Shown here: positions 25,188-33,767 of the stretch, piece after piece
How positions within the stretch are numbered: the first letter of the stretch is position 1
Layout of the letters: every line of letters begins with the position of its first letter
Assembly (NCBI GenBank): GCA_049972525.1
Contig: JBMFKI010000011.1
Coordinates: 1-50,045 of the forward strand
Length of the DNA stretch: 50,045 nt
Source: JAVZLQ01 sp049972525
Lineage (GTDB): Archaea; Thermoproteota; Bathyarchaeia; Bathyarchaeales; Bathycorpusculaceae
Reading direction: 5' to 3'
Notes under the pieces: generated by a model
Told to the model about the DNA's origin: nothing
The model's input: only the letters and a program-made list of their open reading frames with translations
Database searches by the model: none
Position numbers and translations under genes: made by a program

Positions 25188-26411
25188 ATGAAGACATCTG
25201 CGGACGTAATAATCATTGGCGGTGGACCATGCGGTTCCTTTACAGCGCTTAACCTAGCAAGACTTGGCATAAGCGTAAAAGTCTTTGAAGAACATAACGA
25301 AATAGGCTTTCCCCCCCACTGTCCTGGACACCTAAGCATTAAAGGCTTAAAAGATCTAGGATTACTTCCACTACCCGCGGGAGTTGTTGAAAATACTTTT
25401 TATGGAGCAAATTTTTACTCACCAAAAGGTGCAGAATTCACAGTTCGCTCCCAACAACCTTTAACATGCACTGTTAACCGCTCCCTCTTCGATAAATATA
25501 TCGCAGATTTAGCCAAGTCTCGTGGTGCAGAGTATCGTGTAGGCAAGCGTGTTAACACGTTAATCATTGAGAACAACTTTGTTAAAGGTGTAAAATTCAG
25601 CGAAAATGAGCAATGCGGAGAAGAGCTTGCAAACATCGTAATTGATGCTGAAGGAATTTCCTCAAGAATTTTAAGGCAAGCTGAGTTAACGCCAGTTAAT
25701 CCATCAATGGTGGTTAAAGGTGTGCACGCTGAAGTTGAAAATGTTAAGGACATCGAGCCAGACATCGTTCAAGTGTTTCTTGGAAATGCGTACGCCGATG
25801 GCCTTTACGCGTGGGTTATTCCAAAAAAGGATGAAATGGCAAAGATTGGATTAGCCTCTAAAACTGACAATCCGAAAGAGCTTTTACAGAAGTTCATTTC
25901 AAAGCATCCAGTCGCTTCAAAGATGCTACATTCAGCTAGAATTGCATATGACGCTTTTCACCCAATATCGCTTGGGGGCTTCATTCCAAAGGCATTTGCT
26001 AACGGATTTTTAGCCGTAGGCGATGTAGCCTCGCAAGTTAAACCTACAACGGGCGGAGGCGTAATTCTCGGCATGAAATGTGCAGAAATTGCGGCTGAAA
26101 CAACAAGCAAATCGCTGTTCGCAGGCGATTTTTCAGCAAGCTTCTTAAGCGTTTATCAAAAGCGCCTTCTGAGAGACTTCAGTTTTGACATGAATTTCAT
26201 GTTAAGAGTTAGGAAAATGCTCAACACGATGTCTGATGATGCATTTGATTTTTTGATTAAAACTTGTGTTAGGCTTAATTTGGATGAGACGCTGCGTGAT
26301 TTCAGCGACTTGGATTTTCAAGGAAAAGCGTTACTTAAGCTTTTATCTAAACCGAAAATTTTGCAGGCACTTTTCGTCTTCTTTCTCCTCTACCTTTCTG
26401 CGAAGCTTTAA
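25188..26411 (+). CDS. Geranylgeranyl reductase family FAD protein
   Basis: These flavoproteins saturate the double bonds of the isoprenoid chains of archaeal lipids. The N-terminal Rossmann motif is VIIIGGGPCGSFTALNLA, with the CxGHLS-like CPGHLSIKGL near residue 47. The family substrate motif appears as LYAWVIPK. The FAD-binding C-terminal block is FLAVGDVASQVKPTTGGGV. The final 20 residues are hydrophobic (LQALFVFFLLYLSAKL) and may tether it to the membrane. It starts at ATG 25188, 29 bp after the winged-helix gene; Pth2 follows. Confidence 0.9.
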   Translation: MKTSADVIIIGGGPCGSFTALNLARLGISVKVFEEHNEIGFPPHCPGHLSIKGLKDLGLLPLPAGVVENTFYGANFYSPKGAEFTVRSQQPLTCTVNRSLFDKYIADLAKSRGAEYRVGKRVNTLIIENNFVKGVKFSENEQCGEELANIVIDAEGISSRILRQAELTPVNPSMVVKGVHAEVENVKDIEPDIVQVFLGNAYADGLYAWVIPKKDEMAKIGLASKTDNPKELLQKFISKHPVASKMLHSARIAYDAFHPISLGGFIPKAFANGFLAVGDVASQVKPTTGGGVILGMKCAEIAAETTSKSLFAGDFSASFLSVYQKRLLRDFSFDMNFMLRVRKMLNTMSDDAFDFLIKTCVRLNLDETLRDFSDLDFQGKALLKLLSKPKILQALFVFFLLYLSAKL

Positions 26412-26452
26412 AATCTTTGAATACCTTAAACTGACAGAAACGGTTAAGTGAA

Positions 26453-26815
26453 ATGTCTGAATTCGGCTACAAGCAAGTCCTAGTTTTCCGCTCCGACTTG
26501 AAGTTAAGTAAAGGCAAAATTGCTGCCCAAGCTGGACACGCCGCAGTGACAGCCGCTGAAGAGGCACGCAAAAAGCATCAGGCATGGTGGAAGGCGTGGA
26601 TGGATGAAGGACAGTGCAAAATAGCCGTTAAGGTAAAAAGTGAAAAAGAACTTTTAGAGCTGGAAAGGAAAGCCAAGGAGCTTGAGCTACCATGCGCGTT
26701 AATAGTCGACAGAGGCCTAACGCAGGTACCTCCTGGAACAACAACTTGCCTAGGAATTGGACCTGCCCCATCTGAAAAGGTGGATAAAATAACACGTATG
26801 CTTCCGCTTCTTTAG
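26453..26815 (+). CDS. pth2: Peptidyl-tRNA hydrolase, archaeal/eukaryal type 2
   Basis: Pth2 frees peptides from peptidyl-tRNA released by stalled ribosomes. The 120-residue length is canonical. The catalytic region includes YKQVLVFRSDLKLSKGKIAA with the following QAGHAA, and the C-terminal VDRGLTQVPPGTTTCLGIGP carries the Asp and Thr positions conserved in the family. TruD follows 10 bp later, so both tRNA genes form one unit with the reductase gene upstream. Confidence 0.96.
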   Translation: MSEFGYKQVLVFRSDLKLSKGKIAAQAGHAAVTAAEEARKKHQAWWKAWMDEGQCKIAVKVKSEKELLELERKAKELELPCALIVDRGLTQVPPGTTTCLGIGPAPSEKVDKITRMLPLL

Positions 26816-26825
26816 AGGCTTAAAT

Positions 26826-28208
26826 TTGATTGTTCCAAAAATCGAGAAAGCTATAGGAATGGAAGTCTATGCTACATGTTCAAAAGGCATAGGCGGTGTT
26901 CTACGGCAGTCAATTGAAGATTTTATTGTTGAAGAAGTGCTTATTGATGGTTCAAAAGCAGAAATAAACCCTTCTGGAAATGGTGAAGCAAAAGTTTTTA
27001 ATCTTTCAGATGCTGGCAAACATTATTTGTTATGCATATTAGTCAAGCGGAACTGGGATACCTTTTTAGCTGTCAGAGCTGTTGCTGAACAATTAGGCAT
27101 AAGCCCAAACCAGATACAAATTGCTGGAATAAAGGACACGAGAGCTGTTACGGCTCAGCATATCACGGTTGAAGGCTTAACAAGCGAAAGCCTCTCAAAA
27201 GTGAAAGTTAGAGATGTAGAAATACGTCCAGTGGGATATTTCCGAGGCAAAATCTCACCCTACTTTCTTCTCGGAAATAATTTCCGCATAACAGTTAGGG
27301 CGATAAGCCACTCGAGAAATTCTATTAAAAAGCAGATGGAGGAAACTATCAGGGAGATTGAGGCTTTAGGTGGAGTTCCAAACTTTTTTGGTCATCAACG
27401 TTTTGGCACAACTCGTCCTATAACGCATTTCGTGGGGAAAGCACTTATTCAAGGAAACTTCAAAAGAGCAGCAATGATTTTCCTAGCCAAACCAAGCCAG
27501 AATGAACATCCAGAATCTAGGCGGGCGAGGGAAAACCTATGGGCTACGCAAGATTTCGAAAAAGCGCTAAAGATTTTCCCAAAAAATCTCCGCTACGAAC
27601 ATTTGATGCTTAAACATTTAGCCAAAAAGCCAGATGATTTTATTGGAGCCTTCAGAAGGCTTCCTAAAAAACTTCTGAAGCTTTTCCCGCAGGCTTACCA
27701 GGCTTATCTTTTCAACAAATTTTTGAGCGAAAGAATTAAAAGAGGGCTTTTGCTGAACGAGGCAAGTGTTGGCGATTACGTTGTCAATGTCGAGCGTAAT
27801 GGACTGCCGATGTTAAATATACCTAGAGTCGTCGATGCAAAGATCATCAACGAAGTAAATGAAGCCTTAAAAGCGGGAAGAATGCGCCTAGCACTGCCAT
27901 TGGTCGGCTTTAGGCGGCACTTATCCAAAGGCTTTCAGGGAGAAATTGAAGAACAAATTTTGGAAGAGGAAGAAATTTCTCCAGAAAATTTTAAGGTAAA
28001 GATGATGCGTGAAATCAGTTCAAAAGGGGAGTTCCGAACAGCAACGACACCGCTAAAAAACTTCACTTTGTATGAAATAGCAAGGGATAATGCCAACCCA
28101 TCAAAAAACATGATTAAATTGCATTTTACGCTACTTCGCGGTTCTTATGCCACAGTCCTTCTAAGGGAGATAATGAAAACGAGAAATCCGGTAAAAGCTG
28201 GGTTCTAG
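26826..28208 (+). CDS. truD: tRNA pseudouridine synthase TruD
   Basis: TruD (Pus7 type) makes pseudouridine 13 in tRNA. The catalytic Asp is in AGIKDTRAVTAQH, close to the family signature. Further landmarks are FFGHQRFGTTRPITHFVGK and the late RGSYATVLLREIMK. The large TRUD insertion domain is present, giving 460 residues. The start is a TTG at 26826, 10 bp after pth2. Confidence 0.94.
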   Translation: MIVPKIEKAIGMEVYATCSKGIGGVLRQSIEDFIVEEVLIDGSKAEINPSGNGEAKVFNLSDAGKHYLLCILVKRNWDTFLAVRAVAEQLGISPNQIQIAGIKDTRAVTAQHITVEGLTSESLSKVKVRDVEIRPVGYFRGKISPYFLLGNNFRITVRAISHSRNSIKKQMEETIREIEALGGVPNFFGHQRFGTTRPITHFVGKALIQGNFKRAAMIFLAKPSQNEHPESRRARENLWATQDFEKALKIFPKNLRYEHLMLKHLAKKPDDFIGAFRRLPKKLLKLFPQAYQAYLFNKFLSERIKRGLLLNEASVGDYVVNVERNGLPMLNIPRVVDAKIINEVNEALKAGRMRLALPLVGFRRHLSKGFQGEIEEQILEEEEISPENFKVKMMREISSKGEFRTATTPLKNFTLYEIARDNANPSKNMIKLHFTLLRGSYATVLLREIMKTRNPVKAGF

Positions 28209-28304
28209 CAAGCAATAAATGATTTAGATATTTAGATTTACGACTTATAGACCTGTTATGCTATGTGATAAGGCAATAAGTGGCTAAATTACTGGAAACC
28301 AGAA

Positions 28305-28430
28305 ATGAGAAACGGCGAAGTTTATCGAGTATTTTCTGGCTACGTTGACGAGATATTTACATCAGCAAGTGAATACATAGAATGGGTGTATAGCAGACCA
28401 GGTCAACCCCTACAACTTAGCTTAATATGA
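28305..28430 (+). CDS. Possible 41-residue protein or gene remnant
   Basis: A short frame from ATG 28305 to TGA 28428-28430 encodes MRNGEVYRVFSGYVDEIFTS and then SEYIEWVYSRPGQP. The composition is protein-like rather than random, with well-spaced aromatic residues, and the frame stays open about 25 nt further upstream without a start (KWLNYWKPE). It may be a small gene or the tail of a decayed one. There is no clear Shine-Dalgarno. It sits alone between TruD and the convergent DHH gene. Confidence 0.3.
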   Translation: MRNGEVYRVFSGYVDEIFTSASEYIEWVYSRPGQPLQLSLI

Positions 28431-28436
28431 CAGTTA

Positions 28437-29609
28437 TTAAACTAATTCTTTTTCTGCGTTTTCCAATAACATTTGTTTCTTTTCGATGGGTACTATGACG
28501 TTTGCGGCGTATTGGTGTCCATCAGCCATTCCAAAACTTTTAGAAGCCCTTTCAAGCAAGTTTACTGCCCCTGGAAGCTTACCTTTATCAATTAGTGGCT
28601 GCATAGTTTTTGGTGTACGCACAGAGGCTTTAACAAATGTTTCTTTTAGTTCTCCCCACTTTGGAATTTCTCTTGGTACATTTACAAATCCCAAAATATA
28701 CTTGTCTGGCTTTATGAGGCTTTTTTGGTAAGCGAGAAACGAGCAGAACTGTCCAATAACTTTTGTCCCCATACCGCGGTACATGTCTTCAGCGTCAAAC
28801 CATTGGATATGTGCCGTTTCCCGAAGCCTTTCACGGTATAGCCTAGCTAAAATTTGACGGTTAACTTCCTTACGCCTAGCCTCTAGGACAGTAATTTTGT
28901 TTTCCACTTCGCTGCTTAAGCCTTCAAGGCAAGCTTTTATTCCAACTTCAGGTCCCCCTTCATAGTAGCCTACTGCACCCAAAATTTGAAGTTTCGAGAA
29001 TAAGTCATCCACACGTATCTTCAGTTTTGGCGCTTCAAAGTTTTTACCTCTTTGCTGCACGATTCCATTTTTTAACGCTTCTTCCAAAACAGCCTTATTC
29101 ATCTCCAAAAAGCCTTCTGGAATTTCGCAACTTCCAACTAAAGCCAAGTAGCTCAGGTCAATGTTTTTTGCGTTTAGTGCTTTTGCAAATAGGTAGCAGC
29201 ATGTGGCTCCGGAAAAGTCTGTTTCACCCTTAAATCCGTAGTTTTCAAGGTTTAAGTCCAAAACTTTCTTGTCCTTTGAAGGTTTTGGATCATGGTGGTC
29301 TAGTATTATTGTCAAATTTTTGCCCTTGTTAAATTCTGAAATTAAATCTGCATGTGAAGAGCCAATATCGACATAAAAAATTGTTTGTCCGCTTTTTGAG
29401 TGTAAATCCTCTATGACTTCTATGTAAACTTTCTCCAAACAAAACGTTTTAGCGCTTATTCCCTCCCTCTCTAAAGCCCTTAAAGTTATTGCCGCTGAGC
29501 ATAACCCGTCAGCGTCGTCGTGATGAATTATTAAGGCTTCTTTTGGCTCGGCTTTTCTAAGCTCTTCTATAGCTTTTTGGACGTTTAATTTGAAATCATC
29601 TAACTTCAA
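28437..29609 (-). CDS. DHH-family phosphoesterase / RecJ-like nuclease
   Basis: The 390-residue protein has the DHH motifs HHDDADGLCSAA at about 29-40, VDIGSSHADL and DHHDP, and a C-terminal DHHA1 segment GMADGHQYAANVIVP. Members hydrolyse phosphodiester bonds with Mn2+, either as RecJ-like exonucleases (archaeal GAN of the replisome) or as oligonucleotide/cyclic-dinucleotide phosphodiesterases; which one applies is undecided. It follows the XRE-CBS regulator by 17 bp, so they are likely co-transcribed. Confidence 0.87.
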   Translation of the reverse strand: MKLDDFKLNVQKAIEELRKAEPKEALIIHHDDADGLCSAAITLRALEREGISAKTFCLEKVYIEVIEDLHSKSGQTIFYVDIGSSHADLISEFNKGKNLTIILDHHDPKPSKDKKVLDLNLENYGFKGETDFSGATCCYLFAKALNAKNIDLSYLALVGSCEIPEGFLEMNKAVLEEALKNGIVQQRGKNFEAPKLKIRVDDLFSKLQILGAVGYYEGGPEVGIKACLEGLSSEVENKITVLEARRKEVNRQILARLYRERLRETAHIQWFDAEDMYRGMGTKVIGQFCSFLAYQKSLIKPDKYILGFVNVPREIPKWGELKETFVKASVRTPKTMQPLIDKGKLPGAVNLLERASKSFGMADGHQYAANVIVPIEKKQMLLENAEKELV

Positions 29610-29626
29610 GCTTGAACACTCCTCAT

Positions 29627-30160
29627 TTAACCTATTGTTTTCAGTAAGTCTGAGCGGGTTATTATTCCAACGATTTCTCTGTCGCGTGTAACTAGAACTC
29701 CTAGGTGTCTCTCAAGCAGTGGGCGTATTGAGTCTATCGGTGTTTCTTCTGAAACCATTGGCAATGGTGGACCCATTATCTCTTTAACCTTCTTCTTTGC
29801 TATATCTGCGTTCAAGTTTCTTATGATGTCTTCTTCCGTTATTGTTCCAATGACTCTACCTCTCTCTAGAACTGGCATTTGGGATATGGCTTTTCGCACC
29901 ATAGCTTCGCTTACCTTGAAGACGCTGCTGTTTGATTTTGCGAAAATTACACCTTTCGTCATTAAGTCTCTACATTTTACCTTTTTCCCTCTGGTTAGAA
30001 CATCTAAAATCTTGTTTATTGTCGAAAGCCGCGGGTCAACTTTTTCTCTCTCTATTTTAGCTATGTGCGCTTGGGAAACTCCCACAAGCTCAGCTAATCT
30101 TTTCTGTGTCAGTCCAGCTTCGATTCTTAACCTTTTTAGGGAGTTTCCGGTTATCGCCAA
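29627..30160 (-). CDS. XRE-type HTH regulator with paired CBS domains
   Basis: The 177-residue protein joins an N-terminal XRE helix-turn-helix (KRLRIEAGLTQKRLAELVGV, then SQAHIAKIEREK) to two CBS domains (CRDLMTKGVIFAKSNSSVFK and VKEIMGPPLPMVSEETPIDS). CBS pairs bind adenosyl ligands such as ATP, AMP or AdoMet. The start is a TTG at 30160; CTTATAAATAAT at about 30180-30191 would give a nearly leaderless transcript. It faces the AdoMet synthetase gene across a region with a long inverted repeat, and leads into the DHH gene. Confidence 0.9.
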   Translation of the reverse strand: MAITGNSLKRLRIEAGLTQKRLAELVGVSQAHIAKIEREKVDPRLSTINKILDVLTRGKKVKCRDLMTKGVIFAKSNSSVFKVSEAMVRKAISQMPVLERGRVIGTITEEDIIRNLNADIAKKKVKEIMGPPLPMVSEETPIDSIRPLLERHLGVLVTRDREIVGIITRSDLLKTIG

Positions 30161-30258
30161 AAATAACCACCAGTTATTTATTATTTATAAGTTGATACAG
30201 TAAAATATATATTTATTGCTGTGCATACAACTTAAACTTCGCAAATGGAAGGTCAAAA
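30161..30258. promoter_or_regulatory. Divergent promoter with imperfect inverted repeat around the TATA box
   Basis: TAAGTTG (30188-30194) is mirrored by CAACTTA (30228-30234), and the inner ACAG (30197-30200) by CTGT (30219-30222). Between them lies TAAAATATATATTTATTG (30201-30218), the probable TATA region of the AdoMet synthetase gene. The left arm also overlaps the TATA-like CTTATAAATAA of the XRE-CBS gene. This is the layout expected of an operator that controls both genes; the binding protein is inferred to be the XRE-CBS product. Confidence 0.6.
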
Positions 30259-31467
30259 ATGCGAAACATAATCGTCGAGGATTTGAAACAAACCCCACTG
30301 GAAAAGCAACGTATAGAAATAGTTGAGAGGAAAGGTTTGGGGCATCCAGACTACATATGCGATGCAGTTATGGATCAAATCTCAATACACCTAAGCAAAG
30401 AATATCTCGAAAAGGCTGGTGTGATTCTACACCATAACGTTGACAAGTCTTTGCTTGTGGCTGGAGAGGCTGAACTGAAATTTGGAGGCGGGACAGTTAA
30501 ACAACCCATGCTTTTTGTTCTCGGAGACCGCGCAACATCCGAATTCAACGGCACTCAGATAGATGTTGCCAGCATAGCCATAAACGTTGCAAAAGAATGG
30601 TTTAGACAGAACATGCGCTTCGTAGATCCAGAAAAGCATGTGAAATATCAGGTTGAATTGAAACCTGGATCTGCTGGGCTTGTCGACATCTTTAAACGGA
30701 AAGGAAAAGTTTTGGGTGCTAATGATACTTCTGCGGCTGTGGGCTACGCTCCCATGACTAGAACCGAAAAGATAGTTCTGAAAACCGAGAGGCACCTAAA
30801 CTCAAAAGATTTTAAACAGCGTTTTCCAGAGTCTGGTGAAGACATAAAGGTTATGGGTTTCCGAACAAACAACAGTCTAAACTTGACGGTTTCAATGGCT
30901 TTTGTTGATCGCTTCATTAGCAGTGAAGAGGACTACTTTGAAAAAAAGGAGAAAATCCTTGAGGAAATAAAGCGGTTTGTTGAGGCAAACACGGACTTTG
31001 AGAAAGTTAACGTTCAACTAAACACTTTGGACGTGCGTGGACGAGGATTAAGCGGCATATACCTAACAGTTTTAGGAACAAGCGCTGATAGCGGAGACTC
31101 AGGGCAAGTTGGAAGAGGAAACCGCGTAAACGGCTTAATATCGCTAAACAGACCATTCTGCTCAGAAGCAGCGGCTGGCAAAAACCCTGTTAGTCACGTT
31201 GGAAAAATATACAACGTCTTAACCTACAAAATAGCCCAACACGTTTACGAGGAAGTTCCAGAGGTTGAAGAAGTTTACATCTGGTTACTAAGCAAGATAG
31301 GCAGCCCGATAGATCAACCTGCTGTGGCAGCTGCACAAGTCATAATGAAAGGTGACAACTCGCTTGACAAAGTTAGGCGTGAAATAGGCGAAGTTTTAGA
31401 TTATGAACTCGAGAACATAGATAGATTCTGCATGGAGCTTGCTCAAGGGAAAATGCAAACCTACTAA
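30259..31467 (+). CDS. mat: Archaeal-type S-adenosylmethionine synthetase
   Basis: This enzyme makes AdoMet from methionine and ATP. The 402 residues match the archaeal MAT family, distant from bacterial MetK: VERKGLGHPDYICDAVMDQI, LLVAGEAELKFGGG, and GDSGQVGRGNRVNGLISLNR, then AAAGKNPVSHVGKIYNVL. It likely supplies the several AdoMet-dependent enzymes in the window (Trm5, Pcm, Tsr3), and its substrate methionine is made by the MetE pair at 14.6-16.7 kb. It is divergent from the XRE-CBS regulator. Confidence 0.95.
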   Translation: MRNIIVEDLKQTPLEKQRIEIVERKGLGHPDYICDAVMDQISIHLSKEYLEKAGVILHHNVDKSLLVAGEAELKFGGGTVKQPMLFVLGDRATSEFNGTQIDVASIAINVAKEWFRQNMRFVDPEKHVKYQVELKPGSAGLVDIFKRKGKVLGANDTSAAVGYAPMTRTEKIVLKTERHLNSKDFKQRFPESGEDIKVMGFRTNNSLNLTVSMAFVDRFISSEEDYFEKKEKILEEIKRFVEANTDFEKVNVQLNTLDVRGRGLSGIYLTVLGTSADSGDSGQVGRGNRVNGLISLNRPFCSEAAAGKNPVSHVGKIYNVLTYKIAQHVYEEVPEVEEVYIWLLSKIGSPIDQPAVAAAQVIMKGDNSLDKVRREIGEVLDYELENIDRFCMELAQGKMQTY

Positions 31468-31557
31468 AACGCGTAACGCATAACTATAAGACTGCAAGGC
31501 ACGTACTCTTATCGGCAGATTCTGTTTAGCTCAAAATGGGGCTGAAGGAAGCCTAAT

Positions 31558-32667
31558 ATGCAAAAGAGCACATTTAAGACCTTAGCAATTGCTGTGAGCG
31601 TATTCTTTTTCGCAAGCAACTTAACTGGAATGTTCCTTCCAGTATACTATATAGAGTCTGGCTTAAAAATAAGTGATATAGCCATACTTTTGTTGATCGC
31701 ATTTCTAATAATAGGGTTTTTGCCAACAATTCTCCTCAAGGTAACTAAAAACTTTGAGCAGATAATACGCGTTGGGATACTCCTCACAATGCTTTTTTAT
31801 GTGGTTTTAATTTTCGTTAAAAACTCAATAGTAATCGGGCTGGTTTATGGCTTAAGCATGGCCACGTTCTGGCCAAGTTTTAACCTTCTGCAGTTTAGGT
31901 TAAGTGAGTCAAACGTTAGGGCTAGAACTGTAAGCTTATTTTCATCAATAATTCCATCGATCGCCAGCATAGTCGGCCCAGCGGTTGGAGGATTAGTAAT
32001 AGAAAACTTTGGTTTTCAACTTCTTTTTGCGCTGTCCATAATTCTATACCTTATTGCGCTGATCTTTTCCATGCGTATACAATTTAAAGCTGAAACCTAC
32101 CGATTATCAGTACCGCTGAATAGAAAATTCACGCTCTTTTTCGTAACTTTCATCATTTTCGGTATGTCTGAAGCCTATTGGCTTGCTTATCCCCTTTTTG
32201 TTGACAAGATTTCGGTAACAACTTCTATGATGGGAGTTGTTCTTGCCTTGACTGGCATAGTCATGTCTGTCATAACTTTCCTTGTAAACTGGCTTTCAGA
32301 CATCAAGATGAGACGTGTTGAATTTGCCATGATAGGTGCGCTATTAAATGCCATATGGTTTTTCTTAATAGGCTTCGCTTCAACAATTCATGAAATAGTC
32401 ATGTTGTCAACATTATCTGGTTTGGCAAGCGCCTTCACAATTTCATGGTTTGCCCATTATGGAGACTCATTTGGCAGAGAGTATTATGCAAGCATCCTCG
32501 TTTTGATGGAGGCTGGCCTAATGGTTGGTAGGATAATAAACCTCTTGCCAACGTGCCTTTTAATTTCGCAGGGAAACTTTTTGGGGTATTTCGTGCTTTT
32601 GGGCGTTTTCTCGCTATCTGTAATTCCGTTTCTAGTCATAAGCAAAAGCAAGTTGGTTGAATGTTAA
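31558..32667 (+). CDS. Major facilitator superfamily transporter
   Basis: The 369-residue protein is hydrophobic along its length, with about 11-12 membrane helices in two halves joined by a polar loop near residues 175-190 (MRIQFKAETYRLSVPLNRKF). The loop LSDIKMRRVEF at the start of the second half is the usual MFS A-like motif. Substrate unknown; drug or metabolite efflux is possible. It begins with ATG 31558, about 90 bp after the AdoMet synthetase gene. Confidence 0.87.
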   Translation: MQKSTFKTLAIAVSVFFFASNLTGMFLPVYYIESGLKISDIAILLLIAFLIIGFLPTILLKVTKNFEQIIRVGILLTMLFYVVLIFVKNSIVIGLVYGLSMATFWPSFNLLQFRLSESNVRARTVSLFSSIIPSIASIVGPAVGGLVIENFGFQLLFALSIILYLIALIFSMRIQFKAETYRLSVPLNRKFTLFFVTFIIFGMSEAYWLAYPLFVDKISVTTSMMGVVLALTGIVMSVITFLVNWLSDIKMRRVEFAMIGALLNAIWFFLIGFASTIHEIVMLSTLSGLASAFTISWFAHYGDSFGREYYASILVLMEAGLMVGRIINLLPTCLLISQGNFLGYFVLLGVFSLSVIPFLVISKSKLVEC

Positions 32668-32712
32668 AGGTTTAAATTGTTATAAAACATGACTTATAAG
32701 AGCGTGGTTAGC

Positions 32713-32973
32713 ATGGCAGAATCCCCTGATAAATTACCTATATCAGAATTCTACAAGGTTATTGATCATGTTACAATTTTTAAGAGTGAAAAGTGGTGGG
32801 AAGCTATTGTAGTTTTTGAGTCTTATGGACGACGCTCTATAGGCCTATATCTTTGGCAAAAAAGAGATGGTGCATGGAAAAGAAAACATAAGTTTAACAT
32901 ACGGAACATTGAAGAATGGAATAAACTTAAAAATGCGATAGAACAACTTGCGCCCAAACTCGTTTCAAAATGA
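32713..32973 (+). CDS. Hypothetical small archaeal protein
   Basis: The 86-residue product is not recognised. It looks like a single small alpha/beta domain: KVIDHVTIFKSEKWWEAIVV, then RRSIGLYLWQKRDGAWKRKH and a final helix NKLKNAIEQLAPKL. A TTATAAAA TATA box at about 32679-32686 puts the transcript start near 32707, so the ATG at 32713 is preferred over the one at 32689. Confidence 0.6.
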   Translation: MAESPDKLPISEFYKVIDHVTIFKSEKWWEAIVVFESYGRRSIGLYLWQKRDGAWKRKHKFNIRNIEEWNKLKNAIEQLAPKLVSK

Positions 32974-33059
32974 TCTTTTCCATTAAGCTGCGAATATACC
33001 AAAAATTTTGGAAATACTATATAATAGACTACGGTCTAAATCATAAATTGTGAGACTAC

Positions 33060-33689
33060 ATGTCTGCTGAGCTGAAGGAAACCCTAGAAAAAATCGTAAG
33101 CGAAAAAGCTCCAGGGCCTTCACCGACATTTTCCATTCTCCATATGCTCCACGCAATAGAACTAATTGCGGAAAAAAAACTTGGAAGAGGAAAACTGGCT
33201 GAAAGTCTAAGTGTTGGTGAGGGGGCTGCGCGCACGATAGTGGATAGGCTGAAGAGCGCTGGGTTAATTGAAACGTCGAGGGGTGGATGCGTGCTTACTG
33301 CTAAAGGTGTTAAGCTCTGGAGAGAGTACAAGTCAATTTTTGAAAAGAAGGTTGAAATTGAAGAAAACGAGTTAACTCTTTCAGGCTACAATTTTGCGAT
33401 TCATGTGAAGAATCGTGGAAACAAGATAAAATCTGGGGTTGAACAGCGCGACGCGGCGGTGAGAGCAGGCGCAAAAGGAGCAACAACGATAGTTTTCGCC
33501 GATGGCAAACTTAAAATTCCATCAGTAAGCCACAATGCGCAAGGCGACTTTCCAAAAGTAACAGCCCAGATATTCATGCTTTTCAAGTTGGACGAAAACG
33601 ACGTGGTAATCATTGTAAGCGCCGAAGATTTAAGAAAAGCCAATTACGGCGCACTTGCAGCAGCATGGACGCTCATTGGAGACTGCTAA
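33060..33689 (+). CDS. Winged-helix regulator with DUF4443-type C-terminal domain
   Basis: The N-terminal half is a MarR-like winged helix (HAIELIAEKKLGRGKLAESL, then GEGAARTIVDRLKSAGLIET). The C-terminal half (VKNRGNKIKSGVEQRDAAVR, then AGAKGATTIVFADGKL) matches the archaeal DUF4443-type domain, thought to be ligand-sensing. Target genes unknown; it may act on the neighbouring serine hydrolase gene. It is preceded by an AT-rich promoter (ACTATATAATAGAC at about 33016-33029). Confidence 0.8.
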   Translation: MSAELKETLEKIVSEKAPGPSPTFSILHMLHAIELIAEKKLGRGKLAESLSVGEGAARTIVDRLKSAGLIETSRGGCVLTAKGVKLWREYKSIFEKKVEIEENELTLSGYNFAIHVKNRGNKIKSGVEQRDAAVRAGAKGATTIVFADGKLKIPSVSHNAQGDFPKVTAQIFMLFKLDENDVVIIVSAEDLRKANYGALAAAWTLIGDC

Positions 33690-33767
33690 CAAATAAGCTG
33701 CTCATTTTCGTGGCTAAAACTTATCAAGACTTCGGAAGTAATTAACGATGCTGGAGAGCGCGCCATA

